64,000 nt of DNA, taken from the NCBI GenBank assembly GCA_905221605.1, contig CAJNDS010002126.1, forward strand, positions 579,501 through 643,500, given 5' to 3'. The notes beneath the pieces were generated by a model. The model worked only from the letters and a program-made list of their open reading frames with translations, had not been told where the DNA came from and did no database searches. Of the stretch, positions 51,651 to 63,700 are shown in pieces; positions within the stretch are counted from its first letter, which is position 1; every line of letters begins with the position of its first letter. The translations under genes were made by a program, and so were the position numbers. This DNA comes from Symbiodinium natans (taxonomy: Eukaryota; Sar; Dinophyceae; Suessiales; Symbiodiniaceae).

Positions 51651-52229
51651 CCCCGAAACCCTTCAGCCCTTAGCCCTAAACCCTAGCCCTAAACCCTAAA
51701 CCCTAAATCCTAAACCCTAAACCCTGAATCGCCTTAGTCTTTCAGGCTTTAGAGTTTCAGGGTGTGGGGTTTTGAGACGTAGGGGTTCCAGTAGGGATCA
51801 AGGACTTCATAGATTCAGGCTGCTGGGTTTGCGGCTTTAGGGGCGTCGGGGGTTTCAGCGTTTAGGGTTTAGGGTTTAGGGTTTAGGGTTTAGGGGCAGG
51901 TTACCCTTTACTAACCTCTCTAAACCCTAAACCCTAAATCCCCTGAACCATTCCCGAGCCCTTGGACCCTAACCCGCAGCTGCCCCCTCCTTCCCTCGCA
52001 CACCCTGGTTTGCTGAAAAGTTGCCCGGTGTTTGTAGGCCCAGCGAACCCAAGCACTTCAACCCTAAAGCCCTAAACCCTAAAACCCGAACACCCTGAGC
52101 CCTAAGCCCTAAAACCCCAACACCCTAAACCCCTAAACCCCTAAAACCCTAAGACCCCTAAAACCCTAAAACCCTAACACCCTATGACCCTAGACTCAGC
52201 TTGCCAACCCCTCACCAAAAGTTTCGCTG

Positions 52230-52374
52230 GGCCCTGCTGGCCGAACTCCGGGGCTCCTTCAATCCCCAGCTCCCTCCAACAGAAAGGTTCAGGGCTGAGG
52301 GGTTTAGGGTTTAGGGTTGAGGGGTTTAGGGTTTAGGGTTTAGGGTTTAGGGTTTAGGGTTTAGGGTTTAGGGT

Positions 52375-52406
<32 letters not shown>

Positions 52407-55400
52407 GGTTGGGGGTTTAGGCGCTGTTCTGGCCTAGCTGCTCTAGGGGTGAGACTTCAGGGTCAAGCTCAGGAACGCCGGCCTCTCGGGGTTTGAGGGT
52501 TGGGGTGTTTGGGGGTTTCAGGGGGGAGCGTTTTCTCACAGAAGGCGGTGTGGGAACGACAGGAGAGGATGAGAGTTATTGGGGCTCTCAGCCTCCTGGC
52601 CTTCAGGGGCGGCAAAATGTTCGGGGCTTCTTTCGACCTTCCCTAGGCCCTAAACCCCAAACCCCATCCTTTCTTTCACTTCCTCATCTTTAGCAAAAGG
52701 ACTGACGGGCCCTAACTACAACCCTTAAAATGGTGAGTTCCCTGAACTATGGTCCTTCTAACAATCCTGATTGCAAGGCGACCCCTTCTTATGTAGGGCA
52801 CCTCAAAATGGACCCTACTTTTGAGAACAAAGCCCTCTGCCCAACCACTTGCCCCTAGAGTCCCTGAACTCTCCGAGCGCCGAGGAAAGCCTAGATATGA
52901 CGAGGTCTTACCTCTGCCGCAGACTCAGCACGGGCCCCTGAAAAGGCAGCCACAGGTGGAGGGCTCAGGGGCATTAGGGTATGGGATTATTAGGAGGGTT
53001 TAGGGTTTTGGTGCAGCGAGGTCACATCATGGCCGTCCGTTGCTCGTAGCTCCAGTTGCGATTTTTGCTGGCACAGCTTTTGCATGCCCATCTTGGATTC
53101 TCCCCGAGGCATCCAAATCCCCGTTTTGGTCCAGGCGGAGATGTGCATGTGGGCTTGTTTCTTTTGTTTCTTCCAGGCAGAGGGTCTCTCTCTCTTCTCT
53201 CTCTCTCTCTCCTCTATCTCTCGCTCTCTCGCTCTCTCTCTCTCTCTCTCCTCTCTCTCTCGCTCTCTCTCTTTGTTTTGCTCTCTCTCTCTCTCTCTCT
53301 CTCTCGGCGTTTTTAGGGCTGTGGCCCCAAGCAGGCTTTTCTTTAGTTTCAGGGTTCCGGATTCAGGGTTCAGGGATTAGGGGATTTTTCAAGTTCAAGA
53401 GACCTGTGTAGAATTGCATTTCTCCTGTTCTACAGGCGGTTGCTGCTTACTGCTACGACTAGTAGTTAGAATTGGTGTCGCCGGAACTCAAAGCGAATAG
53501 GACTGCTGGATATTTAGGTGCGGGCCCCTGTTGCTAAACCCTCAGTCGCGAATTGCGGCTCCCCGTCTCCGGGGTCCGTTTGGGAGCTGCGGCCCATCCC
53601 CTTGCAAGAAACACCCTAAACCTTAAACCCTAAACCCTAAACCCTAGACCCTAAACCCTAGACCCTAAACCCTAAAACCTAAACGCTACTATCATCACTA
53701 TACTCTTACAATTATTTCCTAGAGCAGTTTCTACTCTATAGACAGTCCAGAAACTCGTACGAAAGACGCTCCAGCCAGGTGACTCTGTGACGCTCCCTGT
53801 GCGGACCCGTGCAAACCGTGGGTCTAGCACAACATTTTCCATTCCGACTCCTGAACACACCGCCGCGACGCAGGAAAAAACAGTTGGGCTTGAATGGTTA
53901 TGTTAGGGTTTATTTAGGGCTTAGGGTTTAGGGGCTCCGGGTTTGGGATTTAGGGTTTAGGGTCTCCGTGCCTGTGAATGTCGGACTTCCGCGTGAGGGC
54001 GTCATGCTTTGCAATTGTCGGACCCAAACCAAACTTCAATCCTTAGGCGCATAGGGGGTCACAAAGCCCCGTTAAGTCCCATCTTATCCGATGCCTCCTC
54101 CTGCTCAACGACCTGCAAACACTCTCGACTGTTTGCGCGCCGGATGCACCGAAAGAGCCCAATCCCCTTTAATTAAGGAGTGCACCTTAGAATCCTAATG
54201 TAGTTCCTATTCTATATCCTCCTGGGGAATTATTTTTTGGTTCATATAAACCCCAAGAGGATATTTAGAAATATAATTTGTATTAAGGTTCTAAGGGGAG
54301 TATAGTATTATGGTCGAAGGTCTATCCTTGTTCTTCATCAGGGGGTATTGTTTAGGGCAGTGAGGCTCCGCTGGACGTCATTTCCCTCAGAAGTAGAGGG
54401 CAGGCCCCAGTCTCCTACATGTGACGCCCTCCTTTCTGTTTAGGGTTTGTTTAGGGTTTAGGGTTTAGGGTTTAGGGTTTAGGGTTTAGGGTTTAGGGTT
54501 TAGGGTTTAGGGTATAGGGTTTAGGGTTTAGGGTTTAGGGTTTAGGGTTTAGGGTTTTTCGGCACCCAAAATCCCGAGTTTCAAAGCCCCCTTAAACACC
54601 ACCAAAGCCCTTCGCTTTTTGCCCAGAGACCCTGAGCCCGTAAGTTTCGACCTTCAACCCGACGCACGGAGCAGGCACGGTCGAATCAGTATCGCCCTCT
54701 CTTCACGGGAGTGTCCGGCTCCCAGTGACTGTCTGCATCCAGGACCCAGAATACCCTAAACCCTAAACCCTAAACCCTAAACTAGGCCTTTATTCACTTC
54801 TTTTAAGGGTTTTTTGGTCCCCTGCTAAGCCCCTTGAATCCAAGAAGAGGTTACTCGTAGGTCTGGTTTACTTTCGTAAACACAGGGTTTGGGTTCTTTA
54901 GGGTTTTGGCATCTTGTAAACCCTCAATCCCAGGCCAAGGCTTGCAGGGTGTAGAGTGCGGCTCGGGGATAAGACGGGGGGATAGCTTCGAGGGGGTTGG
55001 GGGAGGGAGCTGAGGTATGCTCAGTGCCTAGAAGCCCCCTAGACCCCAAGCCCTGAACCCTGAATCCTTCCCCCCAGACCATTTCCCAGGCAAGGAGTAG
55101 ACTTCGACGTGCCGATAGGCTGGCAGATGGGATTGAGGTCTGAGAGGAATGGGTGCTTCCTGATTTAGGGTTCGGGGTTCAGGGTTTAGGGCTTGGGCTG
55201 TGAAACTTCACCAGATGGCTAAATTTGAGAGGGTTCTACTAGTCGAGACGGACACAACCCTAAGCCCTAAACCCTAAACCGCGGAGCTTTGTTGTTATAC
55301 TTAAGGGGCAGACTCGTTCAGACCGACATGCATTTTGGGGGCCTTCTTGACGCAGCCATTGCCGAGGCCCCTAAACCCTAAACCCTAAACCCCTAAAGCC

Positions 55401-58400
55401 CTAAAGCCCTAAACCCCTAAACCCCTAAACCCTGCATAACCCCCATCTTCTCTACCCCTATCTTGACACTTAAATGGACACGGTTTAGGGTTTAGGGTTT
55501 AGGGTTCAGGGTTCAGGGATTCGGAAGTGTTTCAGCCGGGTCGTTCAAAAGAATCGTTGGGATGCCTGCGGCTCTGATGGCGACACGCTGGACAAGAAAG
55601 CATGCCAGCAAACTTGGATCGATCTGTTGATGTTCCCAAAGGCCGTTCTCAGACAATTCAGACGCGGACAATGACCACACAGTGTCCTTCACTTCTCGCC
55701 AGCTTTGCTTACTTCGTTGGAAGCTGGGAGATAGGGGGACATGACGGGAAGCCCAGCAAAGCTGTCACCCGTACGCCCAAAACCTCTGCCGAGGGTGTTC
55801 GAGTACGGCCCAAATTCAACGAGCACGTCTAAGCCCTAAACCCTAAACATTCAACCCTAATACTAAGCTCTATAAGCCCTAAGCCCTCAACCCTCAGCCC
55901 TAAGCCCTCAACCCTCAGCCCGAAGCCCGAAGCCCTTGTCCAGGCCGTGGTCAAACCATGCTCTTCCAGGGTACCGATCCAGACTCCTGGCGCTCTTATT
56001 CTGGGCTTTGGCGGATGTTTGGGGGGCCTGCAGGGTTAGGGTTTCGGGTTTAGATTGTTTAGAGGTTTGACTTTGGACCCCTAGATGGTACGATGTGGAT
56101 TGCCGTTGCAGAGTTGCAACATTGTACTCCCGCTCCGAAAGTAAACCCTAAACTTTCCAACCTTAATGTCCATTCTCCAACCCTCAACTCTGAACCCTAA
56201 CCCCCCAATCCTAAACCTTATAGTCCCTAAAACCCAGCCGGCAGCCGAGACCCCTACACTCTGCCTTGAAGTTGGGAAGCAACGTATGGTGAACAGCCGG
56301 CTTTGGGGTTGGGGCTTCAGGTTTAGGGTTTCGGGTTTAGGGTGTAGGGTTTAGGGTGTAGGTCCGTGTAGCCCTAAACCTCGCCCTAAATCCCAAACCC
56401 CTAAACCTTAAACCCTAAATTCAGTCCCAGTCTACATGTAATCCCACCATGGTGGATGTAGGAAGGGTTTTAAGGATTTGGGGGGCCTCGGGGCTTCATG
56501 TGGCTGTCTGTTGAGAATGAAGCCCTAAACCCGCAACCTAAACCCTAAACCCTACACCCCAGTGTAGGCCCTTATTCCCTCTTTTTTTCTGCATGGCTTA
56601 GGGATGCGTCTAAACCCCTTTAAACCAACAAGGGTGCCCTTTGCATTCCCAGGTTACTCTTGGGTCTAGTACATGTATTTATAGGGTACTTACTTTTCAT
56701 GCCTTTATGTCCAACCTAGAACTCTGATTGCCCCAAGACCTAAACCCAAAACTCTAAGCCCCAAACTCCCACACCCTAAGCCCCAGCACTCAATCCTGAA
56801 CCCCAAATCCTAAACCCTAAGCCCTAGACCCTAGACCCTAAACCCCATGCCTAGACCCCAGATCCCAAACCCTAAACCCTAAACCCTAAACCCAAACCCC
56901 AATCCCTAAACCCTAAACCCCAAACCCTAAACCCTAAACCCTAAACCTAAACCCTAAACCCCAAACCCCAAAGCCTAAACCCTAAACCCCGTCGTCTCAA
57001 GGAAAAGGATCGCAAGCACCTTTGGCTGTGGCCTCGGTACGGCCATGTGGAAGACTTGGCGGCCTTGGGAAAGTTGAGGGTTTAGGGTTTAGGGTTTAGG
57101 GTTTAGGGTTTAGGGTTTAGGGGTCAAGTTGAGGGGTTGTACCTTTGGCAAGCCAGGCAGCACATAAAGAACAAGGCTCTTCCGACCATGAGCCCGCTCA
57201 TCCCTCTCGTACCTCAGACCATGAGCTACAAGCTCAACCCTGCACCCTATAAGCTCAAACCCTAAACCCCAAACCGTAAACCCTAAACCCTAAACCCTCA
57301 AATCCCTAAACTCCCGAGGGTCCACCCTTTTAGATATATGCTCGGGCCCTGAAACTACTACGTGGGAACTTTTTAAGGCGCAAGTATATACCGTACAGGT
57401 ACATGGACATGTAGGAACCTTGTGCAAGAAGGCCTGACCTACTGCGTTCCCAGCCGGTGGTCGGCGTGCAGAAGGGCGTCCCCGTCAATGTGCCCGCCCC
57501 AGTCTGGGCGTTGGGGCTGGCGTAGGGCTTAGGGGGTGGTCCGAAATCCCAAGACCTCGATATATAAGCCTATACAGAGGCCCCAGATGGTTGCTCACTG
57601 GTCATAGCAGGTGCAAAGGTCCATGAGATGGGATCGTTGGACGTAATCCCCCGGCCACCCCGCTACAAGAACCCTGAACCCTGAACCCCATAATCCCTAA
57701 GCCCCTATCCGACCCTGCATAAACACTAAACCCTAAACCATAAATGCAAGACCAAAAACTCAGAGCTGCCTATGGTTTTATGGAGTCGACATTGAGGGTC
57801 CAGAAGCAACGGTCTTTAGCCTTGAACCTGCCAGGAGAACAAGAAAAGAGCAGCCCTGAACCCTGAACGTCAGGGTTCCAAACCCCAAACCCCAAACCCC
57901 AAGCCCCAAGCCCCAAGCCCCAAACCCCAAACCCCAAACCCCAAACCCCAAACCCCAAACCCCAAACCCCAAACCCTAAACCCTAAACTTTTTAGGATTT
58001 AGGGTCTCCCCCTCCCCCCCGCCCTCAAACCGCATTGAAGCCCAACGCCGGAGACCCAGGTCACGGTGTGCCGCGACCTGGATGAGGCGAAGGAGCTGAG
58101 AGGCAAGCTCCAGGCTCCCCCCTTTGGTGGCAAGTTTAGGGTTTAGGGTTTAGGGTTGAGAGGGGTTTAGGGAAGGGATCAAAAGCTTCGGGTCCAAGAG
58201 TGCAACAACGTGCAGGGGATTGGGGCAGGTTTTGGTGTGTTGGCGGGCGGTTGGCGTTCATGCTCGTGCGACTGGAAACCATCGCTCTGAACCCTACACC
58301 CCACTTCCATCCCCCTAGGGTTTAAGAGGGTTTCGGGTCGTCCCAAACAGGGTTTAGGGTTTTATAAAGGTTTAGGGTAAAGATAACACCTGTCCGCTGA

Positions 58401-61400
58401 GAACCGGCCGACGCCGCCCTGTCGCCAGGAGTTGGGCTGCTGGGACAGATGCACGATCTTTGTGCCAAGATCTCGGTCGTGAGTCTTTGGTGTTCACAGG
58501 GCCTATGATCTAAGGGGTTTTTTGAAGGAGCACGAACCCCCCCCACAAACGTTAGCCAAATTCCCAGACCGCCCACCTGGTTGAGTCCTAACCCTAAACC
58601 TCGACGAGCTCCACCCATGCCAAGAGATTGGATACGAAGCCCGATATCTGTTGCTGAAGTGGAATAGTTGCGGAATTGGTGTTCAGCTCCCTTTCTGTTT
58701 CACTATAGAACCCTGACCATGTAAGAAGCCTGTGGCCCTCAGGGCGCACGGTGTCCGGTCTTCCTTCAGAGAGCAGGGCGGGAGTTCATGGTGCCTTGCG
58801 TCCTCTCAAAATTTTTCAGGGAATTTTGGGGACTCTCATGCCCCAATTCCCGGCTCAGAACCAGCAAGTTCTTGTTGGGGCCAGTCTTCTTTCATTAGAC
58901 TCAGTAGCCCAACCTGCACCCTGCCCAGCCCTTTCACCCGAAACCCTAAGTCTTAAGCCCTAAACCCTAAACCCTAAACCCTAAACCCTAAACACCATGA
59001 ACCCTGAAACCACCAGATGTGTGAGGCCCATCTCTGACGACCCGGCTTCGAGGCTGGGTCGCCATGGCCGCTGTCGTTTCGGCTTGCTGGGTTCGCGTTC
59101 AGGGTTTTGGGGTTTTGGGGTCTTGGGGTTTTGGGGGTTTTGGGGGTTTTGGGGGTTTTGGGGGTTTTGGGGGTTTTGGGGGTTTTGGGGTCTTGGGGTT
59201 TGGGGGGTTTTGGGGGTTTTGGGAGTTTTGGGAGTTTTGGGGGTTTTGGGGTTTTGGGGTTTTGGGGTTTTGGAGTGTTGGGGTTTTGGGGTTTTGGGGT
59301 TTTGGGGGTTTTGGGGTTTTGGGGTTTTGGGGGTTTTGGGAGTTTTGGGGGTTTTGGGGTTTTTGGGGTTTTGGGGTTTTGGGGTGTTGGAGTGTTGGGG
59401 TTTGGGGTTTCAAGAAGGGGCTTATCTGGGTTTAGGGTTTTGAAGAAGGGGTTTTAGAAGGGCCTTCAAAGGTTCAGAAGGCTTGAGAGTAAGCTTCATT
59501 GCTCATTTCAGGGTTTAGGGCTAGGAAACCCTAGGGTTTTGGGTTTAGAGGCTTCAGGGGCATGGTGTTTTAGGATTTAGGTTTCAGGCCTTGTGGAGTT
59601 TGTAATGGGTGGCTTGCAAGTAATTTCGGCATCGGGGACTGTTTTCGAAAGGTTTTTAGAGCCAAGGCTTAGAGGGCTTATTGTTTAGGGATTCTGGGGC
59701 ATTAAATAATTCTACCGGGCAGTCTGCAGAGCTTGTGACGCCCGAAACCTCGAAACCCCGCCGCGAAGCGCCGCGGGGACGCAGGATGATCGCCACCAAC
59801 GCAGCTATCGCCTTCGCCGAGCATTTCGGTCAGGAGGCAGGGGGTCGCAGCTGTTGGGAGACTCAGACTTTAGGGTTTGGTGCTTAGGGTTTAGGGTTTA
59901 GGGTTTGGTGTTTAGGGTTTAGGGTTGAGGGTGCTTAGGGTTTAGGGTTGTGAGGTTGTGATGGGTTTGACATTGGTTGTGCCTGGGTTTGACAACTCTT
60001 TCTTGGGCCTGAGGGGATCTTCAGGGTTTAGGGGTGGCGTACATCCCATGACAAGCCTTGAGGACCTTGTGGTGTGCAGCGTTTAGGGTTGAAGTTTAAG
60101 GTCCCATGTCACGTGCCTCATTCAGTCCTTCTGGAATTTGTACCCTCGTGCACGCACTGAACGTGTCTTTCTACCTTACATGCCTGACGCTGTCCGGAGC
60201 TTAGTCTCAGCCCTAAGCCCTACACCCTAAACCACAGCCGAAACCCATATAAGGGAGTCTAAGGATCTTACCATACCCTTTAATTTCTTTTAAGGGGTAT
60301 GCCCTAGGGGTATGTTGAACACTTACTAGAAGATCGCTGTTGGGCTCCCTGCTCACCTTGCCTGCTCGCTGTCGACGCCATGTTGTGCGTGAACTGCAAT
60401 GATGAGAAGCCCAAGCGCTGCTGGGAGCCGAAGCAGTGGAAAACCCAAAGCAAAGCATGGGAGCATCGCTACAAGGGCTCGGAGCGGGGGCCGCCAGACT
60501 TGACCGGGCGGTGGTCAGTTTCTGGCTTGACAAGGCCGCCGAGGGCATGAAGGAGCAGGGATATGAGTATTGGCATGGGGAGACTGAGATAGTGTCCTTT
60601 TCCGTTTGGGTTCAAAGAACAAATATGGAAGGGTCAGGGTACTGCCATTCATCGGTGGCCTAAACCCTACCCCCTACACCCTAAACCCTAAACGCTAAAC
60701 CCTAAACCCTCAACCCCAAACCCCAAACCCCAAACCCCAAACCCCAAACCCCAAACCCCAAACCCTAAACCCTAAACCCTAAACCCTAAACCCTAAACCC
60801 TAAACCCCAAACCAAACCTAAACCTAAACCCTAAACCCCCTAACCCTCAACCCCCCCAAACCCCAAACCAAACCCCAAACCCCAAACCCCACCCCAAACC
60901 CCAAACCCCAAACCCCAAACCCCAAACCCTAAACCCTAAACCCTAAACCCTAAACCCTAAACCCTAAACCCTATACCCTATACCCTAAACCCTAAACCCT
61001 AAACCCTAAACCCTAAACCCTAAACCCTAAACCCTAACCCGGGAGACCCTTAATCCGGAACCCCCAGATATCCTGCCAGGAGGGCGAGGCCCTAGTCCTC
61101 TGCGACTTCGAGGCGATGAGTGATGCCCCTCGGCCTTTGTTAGCCCCAGAGCCCCCAACCCCTGGGTTTAGGGTTTAGGGTTTAGGGTTTAGGGTTTGGG
61201 GTTTGGGGTTTGGGGTTTGGGGTTTGGGGTTTGGGGTTTGGGGTTTGGGGTTTGGGGTTTGGGGTTTGGGGTTTGGGGTTTGGGTTAGGGAATTGCACTT
61301 TACCTGCGATGTTGGGGGTCACGCTCTATATCTAGGGGGTGCAGCCACCATTTTGTAAGGTTGGGGAGTCGCAGGTAGGTGTTGTTTGGTTTCGACAGCT

Positions 61401-63700
61401 CCAGACCCTTAACTTTGAAGGTCGTTCACCGGAGCCTAAACCCTGAACCCTGAACCCTGAACCCTAAACCCTAAACCCTAAACCCTAAACCGCGAAGTTT
61501 TGCTTGGGGCTTGGGGAGGTTTAGGGCTCGTGTTTGCTTTGCGTCGTAGTTGCTGGCCCGACACTGAAGCTGCAAAAGCTCACCTGTGGAAGATGATCCG
61601 ACAGTCTCCCTGATGGAATTCTGTTTGTCTCAAAAAAGGGGGCTATGCAAACCCATGACCCGTCTATCTTGCTCTGAGTCTAAGTAAGGGGCAGCCCTGT
61701 CCATGCAAAACCTCTTGAAGTCAGAAGCCCTGAACGCTGGCCCCGTAACCCTAGCGCCCCACATCCTGAAACCTGCAACCCGCGAGCAGATCACCAGCAA
61801 CAGCCGGTAGTTTGAACATCAGAGTCTAGTATTCGTAGTGTATTTGTGCGTATAGAAAAATTCATGTCAGTACAAATATGCAGACTCCTCCCCTCAAAAA
61901 CACAAAACTAAACTCTAATCCCCAAACCCTAAACCCCTAAACCCGAAACCCTAAACCCTAAACCCTAAATAAAGCAAAAACAATCAACAACGACTCTCAT
62001 GACTCTGCGGTAGAGCAGCGAAACCCGAACACCGTAAATCCTTACCCTTAACCCTGCAGATGGCTCTTATGCAACCTACCAGAAATTGGGGTTTAGGTTC
62101 TTCAGGTGGGGTTTAGGGTTTAGGGTATAGGGTTTAGGGTTTAGGGTCTCGGGGGAGCTCTGCTAGGATGCTTAGGTCTGGAACGTACTGGCGGAGATCG
62201 CTGGTCAGGACCCGCGCGCGCAGCAACTCTTCTCAACGATGACTCCTCAACCCACCTCATCCTCAACCTGACCCTAAACCCTAAACCCTAAACCCTAAAC
62301 TCAGAAAGCCCTAGAAACCCACCCTACGCCTGAGACATCGAGCCCTAAACCCGAAATCCCTAGCCTTAGATGCCCTGGCGACCTACGAGCTCCATTTCGG
62401 ATTTAGGGTTTAGGGTGTATGTTGGGGTTTAGGGTTTAGGGTTTAGGGGCCCTATACCCACCGCCCCCCCTGCCCTCTTCTTTCGGCTGCACGCTCCAGG
62501 AGCGATCTGCGCGAGGACTCCTTGTCGACCCGAAGGAGAGAGTCCTGCGATTTAGGGTTTAGGGTTTAGGGTGTAGGGACACAGGGCCACAGGCCTAGGG
62601 CTGGACTTGGGGTCAAGGGTTGATGCGCCTAGAGCCTTACACCCCAAACCTTTCAACCCAAAGTCCTCACAAACAAAAACATCCTTTATCTCTCAAAATC
62701 TTAACTTCCCAGTCCCACCTAAACCCTGAACCCTAAACCCTAAACCCCAAACCCCAAACCCTAACCCCTAAACCCTAAAAAACCCTAAACCCTAAATCGC
62801 CTCTCCGCTGTGAGGAGGAGCAGTGGGTTCAGATGCAGGGCACCGCTCGGCCCACAGAGCTTGCTTGTGAGTTTTCTGTTTGTTGTTGTTTTTGTTTTCC
62901 TTTGTTTTTCATTACCATGTTTTTCGTATCTTGTCGGTTTTAGAGCTTAGTTTTTTTTGCGGGGGATTTGGGGGGGGGGTTAGGTTTAGGGTTTAGTTAG
63001 GGCTTGATGTTTGCGGTTGTTGAGGTATTTAGGTTTAGGCTTTATGGGTGTTTAGCATGTTTCGTTTTTGGTGCAGGGCTTTCGGGCTTTGCGCAGCTTT
63101 CAGGCTGTCAGGGGCTTTGTCGTGTGTTTGTTTTTGGCTGTGTCGGTCTTGTGTTTTGCGCATGGTCTTGTTGGGTTTTTTGAGGTATTCGCGGATCAGG
63201 TCTTTGTGTCTTTGGTTTCTGGTTTTGGTGAATTGCTTGCTTTGCGTGCCTCCTTATGGGTTTAGGGTGACCAGGGATGGATGATGGAGATCGAGTAAAG
63301 TATTGTTGTGGCCTTTTGGTTGTGGAGAACTTATCCAAGAAACCTTGCCATTGCTGTTCTATGTCTGGGGGAAAGGGAAGGGGCAACTTAAAACTGTACA
63401 TCCTGACATCTAGAATCTAGAATCTATAGAGTTTGAAACACGGTGTTTTGCAAAATGGGACAGCCCTGGAGGAGAAAGACAAAAAAGAGAAGAAAGAACG
63501 ATGTGGAAGTGAGAAGCTTCTGCACCAACCACAGATGCACTCCGACAAGCTCCGCAACAGCTTGAGACTCACAAGCTTGGTCGGGATGGCCATCCCAAGC
63601 AGAATTCACACAGGATCCGACCAACTGCCAGCTGACAGATCGTGTGGAGGATTTGCTCAATATCGCTGTTGCGTGGCGCCTCCGCAGGCAACCCTAAACC
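52230..63700 (+). CDS. Exons of one or more unidentified genes, telomere-repeat introns
   Basis: Clean open, GC-rich exons follow AG acceptors. They are 52232-about 52300 (FRWALLAELRGSFNPQLPPT), 52853-52970 (VPELSERRGKPRYDEVLPLP), 57010-57075 (DRKHLWLWPRYGHVEDLAAL), 57455-57520 (PVVGVQKGVPVNVPAPVWAL), 58050-58132 (VTVCRDLDEAKELRGKLQAP), 59725-59850 (MIATNAAIAFAEHFGQEAGG), 61070-61140 (EGEALVLCDFEAMSD), 62366-62400 (DALATYELHF), 62492-62550 (ERSARGLLVDPKERVL), 62812-62870 (WVQMQGTARPTELA, then GTGAGT) and 63615-63690 (DPTNCQLTDRVEDLLNIAVA). All read on the + strand. Composition and flanks match the carrier and oxidase exons. I recognise no family, do not know how many genes there are, and did not resolve phases between exons. 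Confidence 0.45.
53176..53306 (+). repeat. CT microsatellite
   Basis: Interrupted (CT)n with TCTCTCG variants. No gene. Confidence 0.9.
54183..54303 (+). repeat. AT-rich foldback element
   Basis: Left arm CACCTTAGAATCCTAATG...CTATATCCTCCTGGGG pairs with right arm CCCCAAGAGGATATTTAG...TTAAGGTTCTAAGGGG around a 25-bp loop. Confidence 0.6.
55562..55840 (+). pseudogene. Possible non-LTR retrotransposon (LINE) ORF fragment
   Basis: An intron-loop block without telomere repeats. One + frame reads NRWDACGSDGDTL, then KKACQQTWIDLLMFPKAVLR, before a TGA; a second frame stays open to 55832. The pattern W-D-x-C-x-G ... W-x-DLL-x-x-PK-x-VLR recalls the linker next to the RT of dinoflagellate LINE-like ORFs as I remember them. 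It is too short to prove. It could instead be a captured exon. Confidence 0.3.
59103..59405 (+). repeat. GGGGTTTT(G) array
   Basis: About 35 units of GGGGTTTTG/GGGTTTTGG with spacing 8-9. Related to but distinct from the telomere heptamer (no A). Flanked by an exon-like island on the left (59030-59095). ORFs on both strands are repeat translations. Confidence 0.85.
60380..60550 (+). CDS. Short ORF with CxxC pair, possible first exon
   Basis: ATG at 60380 opens 56 codons beginning MLCVNCNDEKPKRCWEPKQW, rich in Lys, Trp and Cys. It could be a treble-clef or zinc-binding start. The upstream 60 bases are unique and GC-rich, unlike the repeat arrays. It lies between the unassigned exons at 59725 and 61070, so it may be an internal exon or the first exon of a separate gene. 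I do not recognise it. Confidence 0.35.
   Translation: MLCVNCNDEKPKRCWEPKQWKTQSKAWEHRYKGSERGPPDLTGRWSVSGLTRPPRA
60690..61285 (+). repeat. Large paired array with CCCCAAA/TTTGGGG variant units
   Basis: CCCTAAA and CCCCAAA units 60690-61040, an exon-like island 61060-61140, then TTTAGGG (61163-61195) and pure TTTGGGG units (61196-61285). The same variant unit on both sides of one exon, in opposite orientation, suggests that both flanking introns were copied from or exchanged with the same source. Confidence 0.85.

Noticed and set aside
23851-51650. A second mitochondrial carrier gene separate from the exons at 1655-5028
   Set aside because: The two exon sets do not overlap in protein position, and the split glycine codon 5028/23851 joins exactly, so one gene is simpler.
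59099-59457. Phe/Gly/Trp-rich or Pro/Lys-rich proteins in the GGGGTTTT array
   Set aside because: Low-complexity repeat translation on both strands.
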